A DNA stretch of 18,628 nt. Source: CAZOIA01 sp964579675. GTDB taxonomy: Bacteria; Planctomycetota; Phycisphaerae; UBA1845; PWPN01. Positions within the stretch are counted from its first letter, which is position 1; each line of letters starts with the position of its first letter. A program made the translations under genes and the position numbers. The notes beneath the pieces are model-generated. The model was not told the origin of the DNA and did no database searches. It saw nothing but the letters and a program-made list of their open reading frames with translations. Positions 14,626-18,628 of this stretch are shown in pieces. The stretch spans positions 1-18,628 of the forward strand of contig CAZOIA010000112.1 of assembly GCA_964579675.1 (NCBI GenBank). Reading direction: 5' to 3'.

Positions 14626-17523
14626 ATGGCGACGAAATGGGTCTACACGTTTGGCAGGGGCAAGGCTGAAGGCAAGGCACATCAGAAGCCGTTGCTGGGC
14701 GGCAAGGGCGCGGGCCTGGCGGAGATGACCAGCATCGGGCTCCCCGTACCCGCCGGTTTCACCATCACCACCGAGGCGTGCGCGGAGTACAACCGGCTCG
14801 GCCTGAAATGGCCCAGGGGGCTCGACAAGCAGGTCAGGGAAGCGATCAAGAAGCTCGAGCGGGCCACCGGGAAGAAGTTCAGCGATCGAAAGAACCCCCT
14901 CCTGGTGTCCGTGCGGTCCGGGGCCGCCATCTCGATGCCCGGCATGATGGAGACGGTACTCAACCTGGGTCTCAACGACATCGTGGTCGAGGCCCTGGCG
15001 GAGAAGACCGGCAACCCGCGCTTTGCCTACGACAGCTATCGCCGGTTCATCCAGATGTACTCCACCGTGGTCTGCGGGCTGAACAAGGACATCCTGGAAG
15101 GCAAGCTTCACGCCCTCAAGCAGCGGATCGGCATCGAGAGCGACCCGGAGATCCCGGCCGAAAACCTCAAGGAGCTTTGCGAGGAGTTCAAGGCGTTCTT
15201 CGCCAGCGAGATGAACGAGCCCTTCCCGCAGGAAGCCTACAGGCAGCTCGTCGGTGCGATCAACGCCGTGTTCGGCAGTTGGAACGCCGACAAAGCCACC
15301 ACCTACCGCCGGGTGGAGAAGATCACCGGCCTGAACGGGACGGCGGTAAACGTTCAGCAGATGGTGTTCGGCAACATGGGCGACGACAGCGGTTCGGGTG
15401 TTTGTTTTACCCGGAACCCGAGCGACGGGGCGAACGAATACTACGGCGAGCTGCTGATGAACGCCCAGGGCGAAGACGTGGTGGCCGGCATCCGCACGCC
15501 GATCAAGCTGGACCAGCTCAAGGCCGGAATGCCGGAGATCTACGACCAGCTCTACGCGATGCGGGTGATCCTGGAGATGCACTACAAGGATATGCAGGAC
15601 CTGGAGTTCACCATCGAGCAGGGCAAGCTCTACATGCTCCAGTGCCGGACCGGCAAGCGGACCCCACGGGCGGCGTTCAAGATCGCGGTGGACCAGGCGA
15701 CCAAGCCGATACTCACCAGGGCCGAAGCCGGACGGCTGGCCAGGAAAAGATATCTGCCCGCCCGCTATGCCAGACTGGCAACCAGGCCCGTTCTGACCAG
15801 GGAAGAGGCGATCGAACGGATCACGCCGACCGACGTCGAGCGATTGTTCTATCCCGAACTCGACACCGACAAGCTGAAGGAGGACAAGCGCGACGGGCTG
15901 GCCTCTTTCATGGACGAGCATCGTCTGGCGACGGGCATCAATGCCGTCCCGGGCGCGGCCGTCGGCAAGGTGATCTTCGAGGCCGCCCGGGCGGAGGCGG
16001 CCGCCGCCGAAGGCGATAAGGTCCTGCTGGTCCGCCGGGAAACCAGCCCCGACGACGTCGGCGGGATGAGCGTGGCCCAGGGCATCCTCACCGCCACCGG
16101 AGGAAAAACGTCCCATGCCGCGGTGGTCGCCCGCGGTTGGGGCAAGTGCTGCATCGTGGGATGCGAGGGACTGAACATCAACGATGACGCACGGGAAATG
16201 ACCGCCGGCGGCCGGACGATCCGCGAGGGCGACTACCTCACGCTGAACGGCAACGACGGCAGCGTCTACGACGCGGAATTGCCCCTCAAGCTCCCCCAGC
16301 TCCCCGATGAGTACACCAAGCTGATGAAATGGTGCGACGGGATACGCACGCTCAAGGTTCGCACCAACGCCGACACCCCGGCCGACTCCGCCAAGGCGGT
16401 CGAGATGGGAGCTGAGGGCATCGGGCTGTGCCGGACCGAGCACATGTTCTTCGGAACCGAAGAGCGGCGCCTGGCGATCCAGGAGATGATCGTTGCCGAC
16501 GACGAAGAGGCACGGCGCAAGGCCCTGGACAGGCTGCTGCCTTTCCAGCGCGACGACTTCATAGGCATCTTCGAGGCGATGGAGGGCAGGCCGGTGACGA
16601 TCCGGCTGGTCGATCCGCCACTGCACGAGTTCCTGCCCAAGACGGACGAGCAGGTGCAACGGCTGTCTGATGCCACCGGGATTTCGGTCGAACACATCAG
16701 ACATCGATCCGAGCAGTTGCACGAGGCCAACCCGATGCTTGGCCACCGCGGCTGCCGGCTGGCGATCACCTACCCCGAGATCCTCGAGATGCAGGTCCGG
16801 GCGATCATGGAGGCGGCGGTCACGGTCAAGCAGCGGGGCAGGAAGGTCCTGCCCGAGATCATGATCCCGCTCACCATCGACGCCAAGGAGATGAGAATCC
16901 TGGCCGATCAGACCCGCGCGGTGGCCGACCAGGTGCTCAGGACCGCCGGCGTGAAGGTCGCCTACACGGTCGGCACGATGGTCGAGACGCCGCGGGCCGC
17001 CCTGCTGGCCGACAAGGTGGCCGACGTGGCGGAGTTCTTCAGCTTCGGCACCAACGACCTGACCCAGACCACGATGGCCCTGTCCCGCGACGACGCGGGC
17101 CGGTTCCTCCCCAACTACGTCAGCCAGAACGGATCGGGCATCTTCAAGGCCGACCCGTTCCAGTCGCTGGACCAGGAGGGCGTGGGCCTGCTGATCCGGT
17201 GGGGCATCGAAAAGGGCCGCAGCACCCGGCCCAAGCTCAAGATCGGTATTTGCGGTGAGCACGGCGGCGAGGAGGAGTCGGTCAAGTTCTGCCACCGCGC
17301 CGGCATGGACTACGTGAGCTGCTCGCCATACCGCGTGCCGATCGCGCGGCTGGCAGCCGCCGAGGCGGTTATCGAGGCGGCGGCACGTAGCAAGACCAGA
17401 GCCAAGCCCAAGCCCAAAGTTAAGCCCAGGGCCAAAGCCAGATCCGCGGCCGTCAAGAGCGCGAAGAAAGCTACCAGGAAGGCAAAGAAAAGCCCGAAGA
17501 AGACCAGGAAGTCACGCCGGTAA
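14626..17523 (+). CDS. ppdK: Pyruvate, phosphate dikinase with basic C-terminal tail
   Basis: Cytosolic enzyme interconverting pyruvate + ATP + Pi and PEP + AMP + PPi. Domains in order: ATP-grasp nucleotide-binding region from the N-terminus (VYTFGRGKAEGKAHQKPLLG, GGKGAGLAEMTSIGLPVPAG, later VSVRSGAAISMPGMMETVLN and GVCFTRNPSDG); the swivelling phospho-histidine domain with GGKTSHAAVVARG, catalytic His at residue 497; then the TIM-barrel PEP/pyruvate domain (GIGLCRTEHMFFG, NPMLGHRGCRL, FFSFGTNDLTQTTMALSRDD, GICGEHGG) and the proton-donating Cys in VSCSPYRVPIARL (C899). The family is usually about 880 residues. This protein has 965 because of a 44-residue tail (922-965) that is half Lys/Arg. 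The ATG has CGGAG 6 nt upstream. All catalytic residues are present. Confidence 0.97.
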   Translation: MATKWVYTFGRGKAEGKAHQKPLLGGKGAGLAEMTSIGLPVPAGFTITTEACAEYNRLGLKWPRGLDKQVREAIKKLERATGKKFSDRKNPLLVSVRSGAAISMPGMMETVLNLGLNDIVVEALAEKTGNPRFAYDSYRRFIQMYSTVVCGLNKDILEGKLHALKQRIGIESDPEIPAENLKELCEEFKAFFASEMNEPFPQEAYRQLVGAINAVFGSWNADKATTYRRVEKITGLNGTAVNVQQMVFGNMGDDSGSGVCFTRNPSDGANEYYGELLMNAQGEDVVAGIRTPIKLDQLKAGMPEIYDQLYAMRVILEMHYKDMQDLEFTIEQGKLYMLQCRTGKRTPRAAFKIAVDQATKPILTRAEAGRLARKRYLPARYARLATRPVLTREEAIERITPTDVERLFYPELDTDKLKEDKRDGLASFMDEHRLATGINAVPGAAVGKVIFEAARAEAAAAEGDKVLLVRRETSPDDVGGMSVAQGILTATGGKTSHAAVVARGWGKCCIVGCEGLNINDDAREMTAGGRTIREGDYLTLNGNDGSVYDAELPLKLPQLPDEYTKLMKWCDGIRTLKVRTNADTPADSAKAVEMGAEGIGLCRTEHMFFGTEERRLAIQEMIVADDEEARRKALDRLLPFQRDDFIGIFEAMEGRPVTIRLVDPPLHEFLPKTDEQVQRLSDATGISVEHIRHRSEQLHEANPMLGHRGCRLAITYPEILEMQVRAIMEAAVTVKQRGRKVLPEIMIPLTIDAKEMRILADQTRAVADQVLRTAGVKVAYTVGTMVETPRAALLADKVADVAEFFSFGTNDLTQTTMALSRDDAGRFLPNYVSQNGSGIFKADPFQSLDQEGVGLLIRWGIEKGRSTRPKLKIGICGEHGGEEESVKFCHRAGMDYVSCSPYRVPIARLAAAEAVIEAAARSKTRAKPKPKVKPRAKARSAAVKSAKKATRKAKKSPKKTRKSRR

Positions 17524-17634
17524 CCACCGACCGGCCGGTTTCGCCGAGTGCTTGGTGCCGGAGCCGGATGCAGCCCGGACAGCGTGCGTAACTGACACCG
17601 ACCGGGTCTTGTGATCGCCCAAACGCCACGCCCG

Positions 17635-17797
17635 GTACGTGTTTAGCGACCTCCGACGCGATCAGGGCCGGTTCCGGTGCCATCAGAGCCGGCCTCTGTG
17701 AGGCCGGTGTTTCCTCGGACAGGGGGATTTCGCGCCTCGAAGGGCCACCGGGCTCGCAGAACTCGGCTCGGAGCCGTTGCCCACGCTAAACACGTAC
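17635..17797. repeat. 163-nt non-coding region closed by a perfect 14-bp inverted repeat
   Basis: GTACGTGTTTAGCG (17635-17648) is perfectly complementary to CGCTAAACACGTAC (17784-17797). Inside lie a perfect 8-bp hairpin at 17689-17707, a CGGCT/AGCCG hairpin at 17764-17776, and alternative pairings CTCCGA/TCGGAG (17651-17656 and 17768-17773) and CCGGTG/CACCGG (17674-17679 and 17746-17751). It occupies most of the 390-nt gap between ppdK and tsaE. It may be a structured RNA or a small mobile-element relic; no target-site duplication is seen. Confidence 0.5.
17688..17708 (+). terminator. Possible ppdK terminator hairpin
   Basis: CCGGCCTC, loop TGT, GAGGCCGG is a perfect 8-bp stem (a G-U pair extends it), followed by TGTTTCC. 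It lies 165 nt after the ppdK stop. The T-run is short, and the hairpin is nested in the larger inverted repeat, so its role is unsure. Confidence 0.4.
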
Positions 17798-17847
17798 GAA
17801 GCCTGCGGCTCGTTGTTATCGAGATCGGTCAGTTTGAGTAAGGAACT

Positions 17848-17864
17848 GGACTTCTGCGAAGTCC
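17848..17864 (+). repeat. Perfect small hairpin just before the tsaE translation start region
   Basis: GGACTTC, loop TGC, GAAGTCC (7 bp) ends 8 nt before the AGGAGG at 17873-17878. It could set the 5' boundary of the ribosome landing site or stabilise the transcript. Confidence 0.4.
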
Positions 17865-17887
17865 GATGACTCAGGAGGCGATGGCCC

Positions 17888-17917
17888 ATGATCTCCATCT
17901 GCGGTCCCGAAAGATGA
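17888..17917 (+). CDS. Nine-codon leader ORF coupled to tsaE
   Basis: The ATG at 17888 has a consensus AGGAGG (17873-17878) at a good 9-nt spacing. It encodes MISICGPER, and its TGA stop (17915-17917) overlaps the tsaE ATG at 17914 as ATGA, the classic arrangement for translational coupling. Alternatively, the same AGGAGG serves an in-frame longer TsaE from ATG 17881, but then the spacing is only 2 nt. No function of the peptide itself is implied. Confidence 0.4.
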   Translation: MISICGPER

Positions 17918-18417
17918 ATCTGATCACGATCGAGATTGAGAACCTCGACGCGACGTTTCGCGTCGGTCGGCGCCTGGGGGCGGCCCTGGGAGTCGGCCAC
18001 GTCTTGGCCTTGACCGGGCCGCTCGGCTCGGGCAAGACCACACTGGTCAAGGGCATCGCCGACGGTGCAGACGTGGGCGACCTCCGGCAAGTGAACAGCC
18101 CCACGTTCGTCATCGTCAACGAGTACGAAGCCGGCGGGCGGTTTCCGTCGCTGCGCCTTTATCACGTTGACGCCTGCCGCCTCCGGGTCGGCACTGACCT
18201 GGAAGCCCTGGGCATTGATGAGATGTACGCCGAAGGCGCCGTCCTCATCGAGTGGGCCGACAAAGTCACCGATATCCTGCCCGCCGATCGCCTCGCCATC
18301 GACATCGAGCCGATCGACGAGAACCGCCGGCGGTTTCACTGCACGGCAACAGGGCCGGCCGCCCAGAGCCTTCTGGCCAGCATCCAGCCCGATGACGAAC
18401 CGTCTCGTCGCCACTGA
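17914..18417 (+). CDS. tsaE: tRNA threonylcarbamoyladenosine biosynthesis ATPase TsaE
   Basis: A 167-residue P-loop protein that works with TsaB and TsaD to transfer the threonylcarbamoyl group to A37 of ANN-decoding tRNAs. Visible: Walker A LTGPLGSGKTTLVKGIADG, then SPTFVIVNEYEAG (the family's SPT-F motif), LYHVDACRL, and VLIEWADKVTDILP, which corresponds to the conserved E-W segment. Starting at Met 17914 gives an N-terminus of family-typical length; in-frame ATGs at 17881 and 17866 would add 11 or 16 residues. The start overlaps the stop of a short leader ORF. Identity is secure. Its usual partners tsaB and tsaD are not in the window. Confidence 0.93.
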   Translation: MNLITIEIENLDATFRVGRRLGAALGVGHVLALTGPLGSGKTTLVKGIADGADVGDLRQVNSPTFVIVNEYEAGGRFPSLRLYHVDACRLRVGTDLEALGIDEMYAEGAVLIEWADKVTDILPADRLAIDIEPIDENRRRFHCTATGPAAQSLLASIQPDDEPSRRH

Positions 18418-18512
18418 ACTCATCCAAACCCGCAAGCGGAATCCGATACAGCCGGCGCGCTGCGCTCGAACCTGCCCGCCGGCGCGAGGATCGGGACAAG
18501 GTTGGCGACCGG

Positions 18513-18541
18513 TTGGCGTCGCGGCCGCGAGCCACTATACT
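18513..18541 (+). promoter_or_regulatory. tRNA-Glu promoter
   Basis: TTGGCG (18513-18518), exactly 17 bp, TATACT (18536-18541); the start near 18548 is about 17 nt before the tRNA 5' end. The spacer carries a perfect 12-bp palindrome TCGCGGCCGCGA (18519-18530). No gene lies between tsaE and the tRNA. Confidence 0.6.
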
Positions 18542-18564
18542 GGCGTGTGTCAAACAGTCGGACC

Positions 18565-18628
18565 GGCCCCATCGTCTAGAGGCCTAGGACACCGGCTTTT
18601 CACGCCGGCAACACGGGTTCGAATCCCG
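18565..18628 (+). tRNA. tRNA-Glu(UUC), 3' end cut by window
   Basis: The 5' acceptor strand GGCCCCA is followed by T8, a D-arm CGTCTAGAGGCCTAGGAC, the anticodon stem CCGGC/GCCGG around loop TTTTCAC (anticodon TTC) and the T-arm with GGGTTCGAATCCCG. The sequence closely follows the standard bacterial tRNA-Glu. About 11 nt, including the 3' acceptor strand, lie beyond the window. tRNA-Glu also supplies glutamate for tetrapyrrole synthesis in many bacteria. Confidence 0.93.

Noticed and set aside
14443..17295. 950-codon minus-strand ORF opposite ppdK
   Set aside because: It is exactly antisense to a full PPDK, has no recognisable domain, and has the composition expected from the complement of GC-rich codons.
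17635..17797. MITE or insertion sequence
   Set aside because: Despite 14-bp terminal complementarity there is no flanking target-site duplication and no transposase remnant; kept as a finding, not called as a mobile element.
17683..18435. 250-codon minus-strand ORF opposite tsaE
   Set aside because: TsaE on the plus strand is unmistakable. The minus-strand translation is low in recognisable features and runs through the inverted-repeat region.
1..18628. CRISPR array, prophage, transposase or integrase
   Set aside because: No regularly spaced repeats, no phage or transposase proteins and no attachment-site duplication were seen; the tRNA at the end is cut off, so an integration downstream of it cannot be judged.

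Overview
The window is GC-rich bacterial chromosome with densely packed, mostly housekeeping and cell-envelope genes. The gene set suggests a diderm bacterium, and the style of several proteins suggests a planctomycete-type lineage: BamD and LptE homologues in one operon, a split MacAB/TolC-like exporter, a zinc-ribbon membrane protein and a PPDK with a basic tail. That placement is an inference; there is no rRNA here to settle it. A 10-N scaffold gap flanked by a duplicated 31-bp sequence and a foreign-looking gene fragment shows that this is a draft, probably metagenomic, assembly.

Layout. Positions 1-3640 (minus strand) carry, in transcription order, an NfuA-type Fe-S scaffold, a BamD-like TPR protein, an LptE-like lipoprotein (start overlapping the bamD stop, strong Shine-Dalgarno) and FtsH (its 3' end lies outside the window). 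Positions 3641-4095 are a divergent intergenic region with a good minus-strand promoter, a long imperfect hairpin and a plausible plus-strand promoter. Positions 4096-10007 (plus) are a tripartite export operon: TolC-family outer-membrane lipoprotein, HlyD/MacA-type adaptor, ABC ATPase (broken in this assembly) and MacB/FtsX-type permease. Positions 10135-11516 (minus) hold a HicA/HicB toxin-antitoxin pair behind a near-consensus promoter, and the 16S rRNA methyltransferase RsmG. Positions 11735-17523 (plus) hold a DUF1015 protein, a zinc-ribbon polytopic membrane protein and pyruvate phosphate dikinase. Positions 17524-18628 hold a structured intergenic region, tsaE (apparently coupled to a nine-codon leader ORF) and a tRNA-Glu(UUC) cut by the window end.

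How the genes fit together: BamD, LptE and FtsH belong to outer-membrane assembly and membrane quality control. The TolC/HlyD/ABC/permease set should export a substrate across both membranes; the substrate cannot be read from sequence. RsmG, TsaE and tRNA-Glu belong to translation. PPDK interconverts pyruvate and PEP.

No clearly new multi-gene system is visible. The most unusual items are a 163-nt non-coding stretch closed by a perfect 14-bp inverted repeat upstream of tsaE, the tsaE leader ORF, the histone-like basic tail of PPDK, several dyad or hairpin structures in intergenic regions, and the chimeric ABC ATPase, which is an assembly artefact and not a novel fusion protein.
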